A DNA stretch of 64,000 bases, from contig CARJLX010000002.1 of the NCBI GenBank assembly GCA_949001935.1, positions 62,001-126,000 of the forward strand. Reading direction: 5' to 3'. Below, in pieces: positions 30,101-37,177 of the stretch. The stretch is from an uncultured Eubacteriales bacterium (lineage in GTDB: Bacteria > Bacillota > Clostridia > Christensenellales > UBA1242). The notes under the pieces are model-generated. The model saw nothing but the letters and a program-made list of their open reading frames with translations. It did not search any database and was not told the origin of the DNA. Numbering within the stretch: position 1 is the first letter of the stretch; every line of letters begins with the position of its first letter. The position numbers and the translations under genes were made by a program.

Positions 30101-31982
30101 AATGTTTGCTCAAATAGGTCGCAACTCAACAAATTTTGGTGTTGTTATGAATTTTAATATCTATCCTTCAACGGATATTGCATTTACTAATACCTCAGTT
30201 GTTGGTGGTCTTGCGGGCAGGCTTAACAATGGTTATGTCTTTAATGTGAATATTGATCGTGAGGATAATGTTGTTAATGTAGCGGGAGCAAACTTTGTTG
30301 GAGGTCTTATTGGTCTTGCTCAGGAGAATTATAAGATATTTAATTCTTCAAGTAATCTTTCAGCCGTAGCAAACTATACTCCTAAAAATCAGTCAGAGAG
30401 TTTTGAAGATTCTAATGATGATATAACTGAATTCTCATATGCCGGTGGTCTTATCGGTTATGCAACTGGAAATGGGCTTATCAGCACAACAATTGTAGGA
30501 AATATCAATGCCGTTATGGGTGAGCGTATTGGTCTTGCCTTTGGTGGTGTTGGGCGCAATGTCTCTGTTTATAAATTGGATGTGAGTCCAATAGAAACAA
30601 CTAAAATTCGTGCTTATAAATATGGCGGATTTGTTGTAGGAGAGTCTAGAGGAAAGTTTGAACTTGTTAGAGTTAATGAAACTGGGGTTTCAGCTGATGC
30701 TTACAATCCGTTCACGTTATATCCTGGTGATCCACAAGCTGTTGGCGGTATTGCAGGTGTTATGCAAGGTGGAGAATTGTCGCAAGTCCAGATGAAGCAA
30801 GGCTTCACAGTTGGTTCTTATGCTTCAACTGGTGATAATGAAGTCGGCACTCACACAATAGGCTCTGTTGGTGGGGTTGTAGGATTTGTAGAAAAGTATA
30901 GCGTTAGATTGAATGAAGTTGTAGTTCTTCCAAACCTTTATGCAGGTAAATTGCTTGGAGGCGTTATTGGTACTGCAAGATCGTCTGTAGAAATGCATGA
31001 AGTTGCAGTTAAGTCAAATATCTTAAGGGTTGCTGGCTTTAACGCTTCTACTGATTTGGCGGGCTTTATAGCTCAATTGTCGGCTAGAGTTGCGATATAT
31101 GATAGTTATTGTACTTCTAATCTTGAAATTGATTGCTATACCTACGCTAACCCAAATGACGCAGATGTTAGTGGCTTTATTGCACAAACTTCAGTTGCCA
31201 ATATAGTTATGCAAAGATGTTATTATTCTGGCAGTGTAGATGTTGTGTTGGATGACAAGCGTTCAAATGCTGAGTCTTTACCATATGAAGGTGATGGTAA
31301 AAAAGATTATATAACAATAAATGTTAACAATGTTGCAAGTTCGCTTGATAATATTTCTAGCGGGAATTATGGTACAGGCAATATAACAGATGTATATTAT
31401 TATGGTAAAACTGAGGGTGCAAATGATTCATTAGTGGGCAGACCAGAAATCAAGTTTAGGTCTAATGCAAGTTTAGTTCGTTCAACATTAAATTATAAGA
31501 CCTTTGGTTGTGGTAGTTATGAATATCGTAGTAATATTTCAAACAATCAAACAGCAACAACAAGCCGTGATGATTTAAACAATTTGTTTGATTATTATAT
31601 TTATAGATATCAAACAATTGATTCTAGTACAGGAGCAAACATTCCTCATGCTGTAGAATTGTTCTATTATCCAATAGATGAGTGCTTTATAAAGGTTGGA
31701 ACTAATAAAAATGGTGGAGCGTTATATTCTTGGAATACAGATAGAAATCGCTATGAACTTGATGGTAATTATGAGGGAACTGCAGACAAGAGCCAATTCT
31801 TCTCTAAGAATGATTTAGCGTTAGGTGGCATTAGTCAAAGCGAAGCTTCAAGCAATACGAATAATAATTCACCTTATCGTGGGCACGATAATTTGCGACA
31901 AGTTTGGGTGTTTAGTGACAAGAAGGGTGGAGATTTAAGTGTTCTGGCTTTTGAAAGTAAATTTGAAGAGTGGTTTAACTAA
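21126..31982 (+). CDS. giant lipoprotein with GLUG-type repeat blocks (3618 residues)
   Basis: The ATG at 21126 follows AAGGAG. A frame extension to 21066 falls in the leader hairpin and is discounted. The signal ends in a lipobox FVGC, with lipidated Cys26 or so. The rest is an extracellular array. Residues about 30-1080 are beta-rich, probably Ig-like units. Three GLUG-like blocks follow at about 1137-1430, 2560-2740 and 3020-3300, with units such as YVGGVVGHNTGII, AGFVGTNSGKISSSY and FVGGLIGLAQE. The 1450-2550 part is more beta-sandwich-like material. Similar giant surface proteins in gut bacteria are thought to be adhesins or binding proteins, but no ligand can be read. Codon use and base composition match the neighbours. 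The stop codon lies inside its terminator. Confidence 0.8.
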   Translation: MSKLKKLGLMICSFILVLTGFLFVGCTKTDYSKITLTARVGNENVNSITLDKGDDIAITFTINNYFDGMNGELEVSAIFDTTDCFTYQVSHNGRESTTVIVSGTMGGRAHLYATTKEGGKTCDVEIIVNEYSTILSNNDNNLYITENTSLTPSSKDFVFNSSSTKRDLDFYFYGINSSEDVDLTLNMITNNETREYMRKFIKVSLISQSGRNYLLFEDEEANLYSIQDTLTNDPHVNIPLPFVPATKNGDEFTFGGSGAKAVNLGDRFTFFAVYKDNLGNEFFVVRDFNVLKDLQGDQISYSYKFDSNNPETRVYQDTGLVLIPNKEDRTGNLSTDYKKLTLEIQLPTDTNLVDMNYTIPEYNGVQLVNIVKNPSFIESGKTIYSLTLTSTSTTSVTPEDLTFDIDFFYKGYSDIKDTSVNYKLQIPLKIIYEPETMSVNGDAIGSTKYTFYNNYAATNVGWQEFNIEYAPNDGAFNALEIEFNPSQVIMMYRGVQNRTGHAVLDNLNAPIYFKGVDGAREIEDGIISLHLKYLILEEGQIDYVIPYSIITGASRISFAEDDHATYGIYVGQGDNAVYNQGLFADAYFQRITFQHIGEEDVVELRANGNAIKVDEKYYLSFDIFGKALGMGRYNITLDNGTSITAVFRVIETLDSISAVVQSDNGSVSLNESREDSTLLYIRNKDNVTFGEEAIVYLNANGKQNSNAIVNYNLTRTGNGFSSNERLSGNITTTIRTNDIGNGAVEYSIEGYNVENFKRNSQTLKYTITVVSYNLIEGLDVIKIHDGNGEYADKVSAGNVTVYYGTNNTSKKTATLEVQPKKSGFLFYNPRSGEFEKTNFDKKFVSWTANATIRQDGKIVESMTFIQGGNNRYTIDGIGIFNTDTFTFEAFNYEILTELTATIRQFDRTYSFTISIRSIPYNDVTMLSLQDYEQNREITFSASETTKSLVLYTTPRNATDPVIDFVYSGTPMFGSDINDKKNFGVQCQPIGRGSGTFLITLSLSQDFINSEEAGQDKELSGQIIFASADWIAGNNVLSQYEGVSIPIKVYFANGTESARYNLSTPKDVLAIKDRPDAHYKISTTIDMTNSGLKNLGDFSGSIIGTTEQAQIIGINIAEGDNSNNFGLFSSIEPNAVINGVKFKGHFNITIPNINSTFNIGLIAGRNSGTLINVGVELNSDSKITISSSILGDEQPRTIYVGGVVGHNTGIIKQDYSQYSNEGSNVYNQTPNILMFSSDYKLIITSSANRTNASLYVGGVTGRNSLALNNDLEEVKGTGKIIKIDNPDLNLYGYSDYLAYLNIEVSGNNKNYIGMIAGQSTGLIKGYAKLDNNSGEEVLIDYSSIESAYYTYSAGRGIVVGGSIIDRSLVDEINPDNNNFIQYIGGVVGVLGKILQNNEQYLYNSNFSGITSRVSVLGTKYVGAITGYTYAGLGDELPPNLAMQAVDSGATGFYASMVAIINKSQNNNYSDYQVAGNVTKLMVINKIAFGGFAGTAIETMKDGDNVFSYVNRTKSPSFDANLDNTLYYGDFVVAKALNGELIAVGDGDYLSVEFTKNNQAMSVGANIDNGFAKFSKKNKAGEFEEVDNVFYMYYFRSAGFVYQEGDGIDFADSQNILNEKLNTVDTASKLYPLALSRGMILRSLSTDILTFDQSGKIVVNNTGLAKIQISSILDTNNTLFFYIYVVDYFNRDINKSIIYPTPSSFSTPIDESIIEIKGDSSLNLYVRPTNDCEMQLKNLPGNTKDSENKLLIQNGIILGGINVRLNSNDIISANLKVYKIDKTLSEEAEGYKKCVYNSNGEIDVEYPEVDVQIIGQTITFNHNDRTEEYFVNRQNSDGTFISTQYKYIVEISPMLNVDVEGENYICDVNKKLDKIELRYLKGAEKLDLSYTSRTLITSKEFNDEIVITTTREDEVTPYYVINRGGRAYWSTYNEVTPLIKDELFKVTFGNRRKISYNSSTGRYVYAFPVTVRFNLESEAYKKRYDNDIYGEYSIDFYASTDPTKYKSMTITLEQANVEKISIDNYSDINTASDFSSTSKIGVPGKNGLLAITLTPQDCDYKYITIENDESNYLAGNGVAIFSLVSRPSTGAFEFKETPITGTVTARGVRYSLEDILKAYKTGDYKDDNDDSIKPYNGMLYIRYNIGTSGVSSTGKSIFNIIVSNGNENFVEPISLDLKMEFKANVDLVGKQAIIEDNMTTHAIYQVARGLRYELSLDDIWGFSKENVELSLDNDQYASIIEESGRYYLQITSEEITYIGNYFEFNINARARQKDGEIERDVTSQTTIRISEFVVNYNNDIDKNQDIVSEMDEGIIDVLIGNKQTLAVDLIEFIEFDSANTSVKSKIDAFLADLTIKSDWKLYTNLDALGRPTIDDVSFASTPSIINSESQFENAYVRVRGFDVVPKTTHKTRNPYYIFTYYGRFTLENGVYKALNTDSRTGQEVETKFVFNVFQSSSEESPIPIDNYEDFIGMQAGSNYILIDDIIIPNANSGIVFEPISKEIASLDGNSYKIIFDGRYNFGNSDIMSLFREVGANSILKNITIQLTRDVVFSTESTMPFNASLLAGSNLGVITNCNIISEDEKTKEKFYFSATSPNLNNQSYVTGLVVNNSGSITNSRSAVNIETTYNASGFVGTNSGKISSSYFKGGEIIVNTGSNHVMAGFVVSNAESGSIITSYVSGEPDRDYVYSRDTINILTSNYAKAGFVFNNEGYISDCYTNIKIEGSSTMAGFVHNNGNGGRIVNCFSTSVLVDRTNVSGGFAKNKFIEEDGSEGTFENCFFFKNDANDWNNGGYSNILINASLSTAEFVGVKALNRDEFAYDEGNPDKFNENFGSFAVYNLNSINTNSVWFYARKDTSYSVYDNQVFNSGRLELVSANVIASSKRDWAKDRTVTESSGDIHYEYDYDITYPALGSKNNPYIIKNASDFENLIQEGTTTSGFNYKHYRIVDDLNYSDMEDPSLLYQVSFAGVLEGNGMDVRNIILASADKLENAGMFAQIGRNSTNFGVVMNFNIYPSTDIAFTNTSVVGGLAGRLNNGYVFNVNIDREDNVVNVAGANFVGGLIGLAQENYKIFNSSSNLSAVANYTPKNQSESFEDSNDDITEFSYAGGLIGYATGNGLISTTIVGNINAVMGERIGLAFGGVGRNVSVYKLDVSPIETTKIRAYKYGGFVVGESRGKFELVRVNETGVSADAYNPFTLYPGDPQAVGGIAGVMQGGELSQVQMKQGFTVGSYASTGDNEVGTHTIGSVGGVVGFVEKYSVRLNEVVVLPNLYAGKLLGGVIGTARSSVEMHEVAVKSNILRVAGFNASTDLAGFIAQLSARVAIYDSYCTSNLEIDCYTYANPNDADVSGFIAQTSVANIVMQRCYYSGSVDVVLDDKRSNAESLPYEGDGKKDYITINVNNVASSLDNISSGNYGTGNITDVYYYGKTEGANDSLVGRPEIKFRSNASLVRSTLNYKTFGCGSYEYRSNISNNQTATTSRDDLNNLFDYYIYRYQTIDSSTGANIPHAVELFYYPIDECFIKVGTNKNGGALYSWNTDRNRYELDGNYEGTADKSQFFSKNDLALGGISQSEASSNTNNNSPYRGHDNLRQVWVFSDKKGGDLSVLAFESKFEEWFN

Positions 31983-32002
31983 TAATGGTTAAACCCTCTT
32001 TT
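31972..32002 (+). terminator. terminator containing the giant lipoprotein stop codon
   Basis: GGTTTAAC (31972-31979) pairs with GTTAAACC (31988-31995) and is followed by CTCTTTTTT. The TAA at 31980-31982 is in the loop. Confidence 0.8.
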
Positions 32003-32197
32003 TTAATTTAATAATTAACATTTATTGAAAGATGCTGATATATCTTTTATGCATAAAAAATGGTAAATAGGCAATATTATTTTGTAAATCTTTGCAAAAC
32101 ATTTGGATTTTTTTATGTTTTATGCTATATTTACAAAAACAAGGGCCTAAGAATTAGGTTGATTTTTTGATTTTTTTAAAAAAATTTATTAAAAGTG
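32003..32197. other. upstream part of the rpoB regulatory region, no gene
   Basis: This AT-rich stretch holds a small hairpin CCTAAGAATTAGG near 32148-32160 followed by T-rich DNA, and a direct repeat TAGGTTGATTTT (about 32155 and 32207). I see no coding frame. With the rpoB leader (32227-32358) it makes the 31983-32358 gap between genes. Confidence 0.45.
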
Positions 32198-32226
32198 TTG
32201 ACAAGATAGGTTGATTTTGCTATAAT
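32198..32226 (+). promoter_or_regulatory. consensus promoter of rpoB
   Basis: TTGACA (32198-32203), 17-nt spacer, TATAAT (32221-32226): a perfect consensus promoter, with transcription start expected near 32233. rplJ and rplL, the usual upstream partners of rpoB, are not here. Confidence 0.85.
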
Positions 32227-32242
32227 AAAATGAACTAAACTT

Positions 32243-32341
32243 GCGGATTGTGAAAAATTATATTATTTTTTAACTTAAAATAGGGATTTTTATGGCGTTT
32301 TTTGCTCCATAAAGTCCTTTTTTTACTTTAAAAATGTCCGC
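32243..32341 (+). promoter_or_regulatory. rpoB leader with an attenuator-like hairpin
   Basis: Within the 126-nt leader, TTTATGG (32289-32295) pairs with CCATAAA (32307-32313), extended by GGA/TCC, and seven Ts follow at 32318-32324. This is a canonical terminator located before rpoB. Flanking it, GCGGA (32243-32247) could pair with TCCGC (32337-32341), closing the whole leader. The layout fits premature termination controlled by an alternative fold; the signal is unknown. Confidence 0.55.
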
Positions 32342-32358
32342 CAATAAGGAGATACGAA

Positions 32359-35300
32359 ATGTCAGTAAAAGTAAAGAAAATTTCAAACGGCAAGACAGAA
32401 AGATATACTTTCGCTCAATGTGATGAACTTCTCGAAATGCCTTCACTTCTTGAAATACAAAAGAAGTCTTATAATGATTTCTTAACCACAGGGATTAAAT
32501 CTGTTCTTGATGAATTTTTCCCTCTATCTGACTATAGCGGAAAGGCTAAACTTTATGTGACCGAAATTCTTCCTTTCGCTGAACCTAAATATTCTATCAA
32601 GGAATGCAAACGCCGTGGTGCAACATATTCTTCTCCATTAAAGGTGAAGGTGCGTTTTGTTGTAGAAGAAACTGGTCAAGCAGTTGAACAAGAAGTATTT
32701 ATGGGTGATGTTCCTATGATGACTGAACAAGGGTCTTTCATTTTTAATGGAATTGAAAGGGTTGTTATTAATCAAATCGTTCGTGCTCCTTCTGTTTATT
32801 TAAAGCGTGAAAAAGATGACAATTCAACTCTTTCAGCTGATATGATTCCTGTTCATGGAACTTGGATTCAAATTGTTCAAGGTGCTAATGAAGCATTAAA
32901 AATCGTTCTTGAAAGAAAAAATAAAATCTCTCTTGGTGTTTTCCTTAAATGTTTCGGTTTTTCAAATGAGGACATTTTAAAACTTTTTGGAAACAACAGA
33001 TACATCAAGAGTATTATTGATCGTGAAGCAATCACAACTCAAGAAGATGCTTTGCTAGAATTTTCTAGAAAAACTCGTCCTGCAGATGTAGCTTCTGCTG
33101 AAACTACTAGAAACTTTATGAATGCATCTTTCTTTACTGATGCCTACTATAACCTTTCTAAAGTTGGTCGTTATAAATTTAATAAGAAACTTGCTTTAAA
33201 AGAAAGACTTCCAGGACTTGTTTCTTATCAAGATATTGTTGTTGATGGCGAAATGCTTATCAAAGCAGGTGAGGTATTTACTGAAGAATCAGCTAAGGCT
33301 GTTCAAAACGCAGGCGTTAATGAAGTTTGGGTTCAACTTGAAGGTAAAAAGCATTTAATGCGTGGAAACAATCGTGTAACTTTAAGTGAAGTTTTCCCTT
33401 GCAAGCAAGAAGAACTTGGAATTACTGAGGATGTTTATTATCCAACTCTTCAACAAATTTTTGCTGAAAATAGATCAAAAGAAAAGAGAATTGAAGCTAT
33501 CAAAGCTAACGCTAAAGATCTTATTATAACCACTTTGACTATGGATGATATTCTTGCAACTATCAGTTGCTATCTTGATGTTCTTGAAGATATTGCAGGC
33601 ACTGATAAGATTGAACACCTTTCTAACAAGCGTGTTGCAACCGTTGGTGAGCTTACTTGCAATGCATTCCGTAGCGGAATCACAAAACTTTCTATCAATG
33701 TAAAAGAAACCTTACAAGGTCGTGAATTTGTAGAAGTTACACCTTCTCAAATTATGAATCCTAAGGCAGTTAATAAAGCTTTAAGAGATTTCTTCTCTCA
33801 ATCACAACTTTCACAAATTATGGATCAAAAGAATCCTCTTTCTGGAATTACTCAAAAGAGAAGAATTTCTGCAGTTGGTCCTGGAGGTATCAAAAAGGAA
33901 AGAGCAGATCCTGAAATCCGTGATATTCACTTTACTCACTATGGCAGAATTTGTGCTATCGAAACCCCAGAAGGTCAATCAATTGGTCTTTTAAATACTC
34001 TTGCTGGTTATGTTAGAGTAAATGATTATGGTTTCCTTGAAACTCCTTATCGTGTTGTTGATAAGGCTACAGGCAAGGTGACTAAAGAAATTAAATATTT
34101 CATGGCTGATATAGAAAATGACCACTTTATTGCTCAAGCTATTGAGCCTCTTGATGAAGAAGGACATTTTGTTAATAAACGTGTTATGTGTCGTCATGGT
34201 GCGACTGTTGTTGAAGTGCCTGCAAGTCAAGTTGACTTTATGGACATTTCTCCTAGACAAGCATTATCCGTTGCAACAAGCTTGATTCCATTTGTAAGTG
34301 GAGATGAAACTAACCGTGCCTTGATGGGTGCGAACATGCAGCGTCAGGCAGTGCCTGTTTTAAGACCAGAAGCTCCTATTGTTGGAACTGGTATGGAAGC
34401 AAAGGCTGCTAGAGATTGCGGATGTATTCACCTTGCTAAACGCGAAGGCGTTGTTAGTTATGTTTCTGCAGACGAAATTAGAGTTAGAACTGAAAAGGGT
34501 GATGAAGATATTTATAGTTTAACCAAATTTGCTAAGGCAAATGATGATGTATGCTTTAACCAAAGACCTTGTGTTAAGAAGGGTGAAAAGGTTAAGAAAG
34601 GTGATGTTTTAACTGATGGTTATTCAACAGAAAAGGGCGAACTTGCCGTTGGTAAGAATGTTCTTATTGGCTATTTGAACTGGGAAGGACAAAACTACGA
34701 AGACGCTATTCTTATCAATGAAAGATTAGTTAAAGACGATGTTTACACATCTATAACTCTTTATGATCAAGAAATTAAATGCCGTACAACTAAACTTGGT
34801 GATGAACAAATAACTAGAGATATTCCAAATCTTGGTGAAGATGCTCTTAAAGATCTTGATGAAAATGGTATCATTAGAATCGGTGCTGAAGTTCATCCAA
34901 ATGATATCTTAGTTGGTAAAGTGACGCCTAAGGGAGAAACTGAACTTACTCCTGAAGAAAGATTACTTCGTGCTATCTTTGGTGATAAGGCAAGAGAAGT
35001 TAGAGATACATCTCTCCGTGTTCAACATGGTAAGGGTGGTATCGTTGTCGATGTTCAAGTATTCTCTAAGAAGAACAAAGACGATCTTGAGCCAGGCGTG
35101 ACTATGATGGTTAAAGTGACTGTTGCTCAAAAGAGGAAGATTTCTGTCGGCGATAAGATGGCAGGACGCCACGGAAATAAAGGTGTTGTTTCTATCGTTC
35201 TTCCAGAAGCAGATATGCCATTCATGGCAAATGGTAAGCCACTTGATATCGTACTCAGCCCACTTGGTATTCCATCTCGTATGAATATCGGTCAGGTTAT

Positions 35301-36060
35301 GGAAGTTCACCTTGGTCTTGTTGCTGGAAGCTTAGGCTGGAAGGTTGCAACTCCTGCATTTGATGGTGCAACTGCTGATCAAATACAAGAGCTTTTAGTT
35401 GAAAACAATTTCCGACCAGATGGAAAGGTACAATTATATGATGGTAGAACTGGTGAGCCTTTTGAAAACCTTACTACAATCGGTATGAAATATATGCTTA
35501 AACTTGAACATATGGTTGACAGCAAGATTCACGCTCGTTCAATCGGACCTTATGCTTTGATTACTCAACAACCTCTTGGTGGTAAAGCATTATTCGGTGG
35601 TCAAAGATTTGGTGAAATGGAAGTTTGGGCTTTGGAAGCATATGGTGCAAGTCATATCTTACAAGAAATGCTTACTGTTAAATCTGATGACCTTAATGGT
35701 CGTGTTAAGACTTATGAGTCAATTATCAAAGGTCTTCCTATTGCTGAACCTGGTATTCCAGAGTCGTTCAAAGTTCTTATTAAAGAATTGCAGGCTCTTG
35801 GACTTGATATCAAGATTCTCACCGAAGGTGAAAAAGAAATTAGCCTTAGCGAACTTAGCCAAGACGAACAAGATCAAATGTCTTTGGCAAATGAAAACGA
35901 AAATGAATTTAAAGATATCACTCTTGACTTTGACGATGTTCTTCCAACAGAAGAATCTCCAGAAGAGCCAAAAGATGAAGTTCAAGACCTCTTTGAAGAA
36001 ACAACTCAAAATCTTGATGGTTTTGATATGTTTGACGATTTTGGGGATTTTGATGAATAA
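32359..36060 (+). CDS. rpoB: DNA-directed RNA polymerase subunit beta
   Basis: RpoB is the 1233-residue beta subunit of RNA polymerase and forms the upper jaw of the active site. Landmarks include the rifampicin pocket (FFSQSQLSQIMDQKNPLSGI), THYGRICAIETPEGQSIGL, the GDKMAGRHGNKG active-site loop and the C-terminal clamp helix region. An Asp/Glu-rich tail follows. The start ATG has AAGGAG upstream. Compared with E. coli numbering, the rifampicin pocket carries Ile for Phe514 (residue 487 here), Gln for His526 (residue 499) and Val for Leu533. The gene is in an operon with the small genes and rpoC downstream, but a hairpin array and four small genes separate them. Confidence 0.97.
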   Translation: MSVKVKKISNGKTERYTFAQCDELLEMPSLLEIQKKSYNDFLTTGIKSVLDEFFPLSDYSGKAKLYVTEILPFAEPKYSIKECKRRGATYSSPLKVKVRFVVEETGQAVEQEVFMGDVPMMTEQGSFIFNGIERVVINQIVRAPSVYLKREKDDNSTLSADMIPVHGTWIQIVQGANEALKIVLERKNKISLGVFLKCFGFSNEDILKLFGNNRYIKSIIDREAITTQEDALLEFSRKTRPADVASAETTRNFMNASFFTDAYYNLSKVGRYKFNKKLALKERLPGLVSYQDIVVDGEMLIKAGEVFTEESAKAVQNAGVNEVWVQLEGKKHLMRGNNRVTLSEVFPCKQEELGITEDVYYPTLQQIFAENRSKEKRIEAIKANAKDLIITTLTMDDILATISCYLDVLEDIAGTDKIEHLSNKRVATVGELTCNAFRSGITKLSINVKETLQGREFVEVTPSQIMNPKAVNKALRDFFSQSQLSQIMDQKNPLSGITQKRRISAVGPGGIKKERADPEIRDIHFTHYGRICAIETPEGQSIGLLNTLAGYVRVNDYGFLETPYRVVDKATGKVTKEIKYFMADIENDHFIAQAIEPLDEEGHFVNKRVMCRHGATVVEVPASQVDFMDISPRQALSVATSLIPFVSGDETNRALMGANMQRQAVPVLRPEAPIVGTGMEAKAARDCGCIHLAKREGVVSYVSADEIRVRTEKGDEDIYSLTKFAKANDDVCFNQRPCVKKGEKVKKGDVLTDGYSTEKGELAVGKNVLIGYLNWEGQNYEDAILINERLVKDDVYTSITLYDQEIKCRTTKLGDEQITRDIPNLGEDALKDLDENGIIRIGAEVHPNDILVGKVTPKGETELTPEERLLRAIFGDKAREVRDTSLRVQHGKGGIVVDVQVFSKKNKDDLEPGVTMMVKVTVAQKRKISVGDKMAGRHGNKGVVSIVLPEADMPFMANGKPLDIVLSPLGIPSRMNIGQVMEVHLGLVAGSLGWKVATPAFDGATADQIQELLVENNFRPDGKVQLYDGRTGEPFENLTTIGMKYMLKLEHMVDSKIHARSIGPYALITQQPLGGKALFGGQRFGEMEVWALEAYGASHILQEMLTVKSDDLNGRVKTYESIIKGLPIAEPGIPESFKVLIKELQALGLDIKILTEGEKEISLSELSQDEQDQMSLANENENEFKDITLDFDDVLPTEESPEEPKDEVQDLFEETTQNLDGFDMFDDFGDFDE

Positions 36061-36387
36061 CGTCGCGGGAGGCACCACTCGGCAAATTGCATTTTCAACC
36101 CTTCGGGATTTAAAATGCAATTTGTGACGCGGATACGTCACTTTTGTCATCCTGAGCGTGGTCGAAGGATCTCTGAAAGGACAAAAGTGACTAACTCGCT
36201 ATCCTCGTGGTTCCCCGTCCCAATCTCCCTCCATTAAGGTTGCAAAAATGAAAAACAAGTTTTCATTTGTTGCGATTTTAGTAAAAGCGAGTAAGGTGGC
36301 AATCAAATTTTTAGGGTCGGGCAAAGCCCTTCTTCCCTTAAAAATTTGATGTGCGGATTTTAAATTTAAAACAAAAGAGAGGGGAAT
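36061..36387 (+). repeat. hairpin array between rpoB and the small genes
   Basis: There is no gene here. Four strong stem-loops follow in line. A: 12 bp perfect (36084-36095 with 36112-36123), with an inner CCCTTCGGG. B: 12 bp perfect (36137-36148 with 36180-36191), with an inner ATCCT/AGGAT stem and the motif CCTGAGCGTGGTCGAAGGAT. C: 13 bp (36242-36254 with 36260-36273, one bulge). D: 13 bp (36302-36314 with 36338-36350), with an inner GGGC/GCCC. Hairpins A and B are markedly richer in G+C than the surroundings. The CCTGAGCG...CGAAGGAT core resembles dispersed palindromic elements seen in many bacteria. Confidence 0.75.
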
Positions 36388-36633
36388 ATGTTTTTAAAAA
36401 CCAGAAGAATTATAAAGCCTAAAAAAAATGATGTTTGTCTTAGAGATCCATATCGTTCAAAGCTCACACCTAAAGAAACTAAGAAATTTAGGCAAGATGC
36501 TGCAATTTCTCAAGAGACATTAAAGGCACCTAGAATATTAAATCAAAGCGTTGACGAAACGATTGATCAAGGTGTTGAACTAGCTAAACAACACAATAGG
36601 AAAATTGCAAGCGAAGCATTACTCAATTTATAA
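36388..36633 (+). CDS. small basic protein with MFLKxRRIIKP start (copy 1)
   Basis: This 81-residue protein begins MFLKTRRIIKPKK, the same opening as the gene at 36857. The rest is charged and predicted helical with no membrane segment or known motif. GAGGGG stands before the ATG. Its place between rpoB and rpoC, with good ribosome sites for each of four genes and no terminator between them, supports expression as part of the RNA polymerase operon. I do not recognise a family. A role on RNA polymerase would be guesswork from position. Confidence 0.65.
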   Translation: MFLKTRRIIKPKKNDVCLRDPYRSKLTPKETKKFRQDAAISQETLKAPRILNQSVDETIDQGVELAKQHNRKIASEALLNL

Positions 36634-36651
36634 AACAAAGGAGAGAGGATT

Positions 36652-36846
36652 ATGAAATTAAAAAAAGTCAGTGTTAAAGCTTTGAGATTAACCGATGCAG
36701 ATAAAGTTTGCCCATCTTATGTAAGAATGGTTGAAGCTCCTTATGGTGGCGATTATCCAAAGATTAATCAAGATCAAATTAAAGCCTCTTGTAGAATACT
36801 TGGCTCTACACTTTGCCGTTCAAAGAAAGACGACGAACAAGAATAA
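36652..36846 (+). CDS. small protein of unknown function
   Basis: This 64-residue protein (MKLKKVSVKALRLTDADKVC...) has two cysteines about 30 residues apart and an acidic tail. GGAGAGAGG precedes the ATG closely. It is tightly packed between copies 1 and 2 of the MFLKxRRIIKP genes, 18 nt after the first and 10 nt before the second. No known domain is visible. Confidence 0.6.
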   Translation: MKLKKVSVKALRLTDADKVCPSYVRMVEAPYGGDYPKINQDQIKASCRILGSTLCRSKKDDEQE

Positions 36847-36856
36847 GAAGGGAAAT

Positions 36857-37168
36857 ATGTTTTTAAAATCAAGAAGAATTATAAAGCCTGCAAAAGTGCA
36901 GGATAAAAGATTGTCTAGAAAAGAATTAAAGGCTATTGACAGGCGATTAAAAGAACTTGGCTATTCTTCGAAAGAAGAAAAAGTAAAGAAAGACGATATT
37001 CCATCTCATATTAAAATTGATTTTATAAATTCTTACCATGAAGGGGCTTATGCTGCAATGGACATACTTAAAAGAAATGGAACTCCTTTTGAATTAAGTA
37101 AAACAGAATTAAAAGCAATTGAAAAATATGAGCAAGAAGAAAGATTAAAAGAAATAGAACAACAATAA
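36857..37168 (+). CDS. small basic protein with MFLKxRRIIKP start (copy 2)
   Basis: The protein has 103 residues from the ATG at 36857, which has AAGGG upstream. The frame is open further upstream but those codons overlap the previous gene. It starts MFLKSRRIIKPAK, nearly the same as copy 1 at protein and DNA level, then diverges. The body is charged and helical, with a Lys/Glu-rich end (KYEQEERLKEIEQQ). Copies 1 and 2 therefore share a duplicated N-terminal module with different tails. Function unknown. Confidence 0.65.
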   Translation: MFLKSRRIIKPAKVQDKRLSRKELKAIDRRLKELGYSSKEEKVKKDDIPSHIKIDFINSYHEGAYAAMDILKRNGTPFELSKTELKAIEKYEQEERLKEIEQQ

Positions 37169-37177
37169 GAGGGAAAT

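Noticed and set aside
21126..31982. CRISPR-like or tandem DNA repeats in the giant gene
   Set aside because: GLUG units are diverged at DNA level; no regular spacer-repeat pattern exists.
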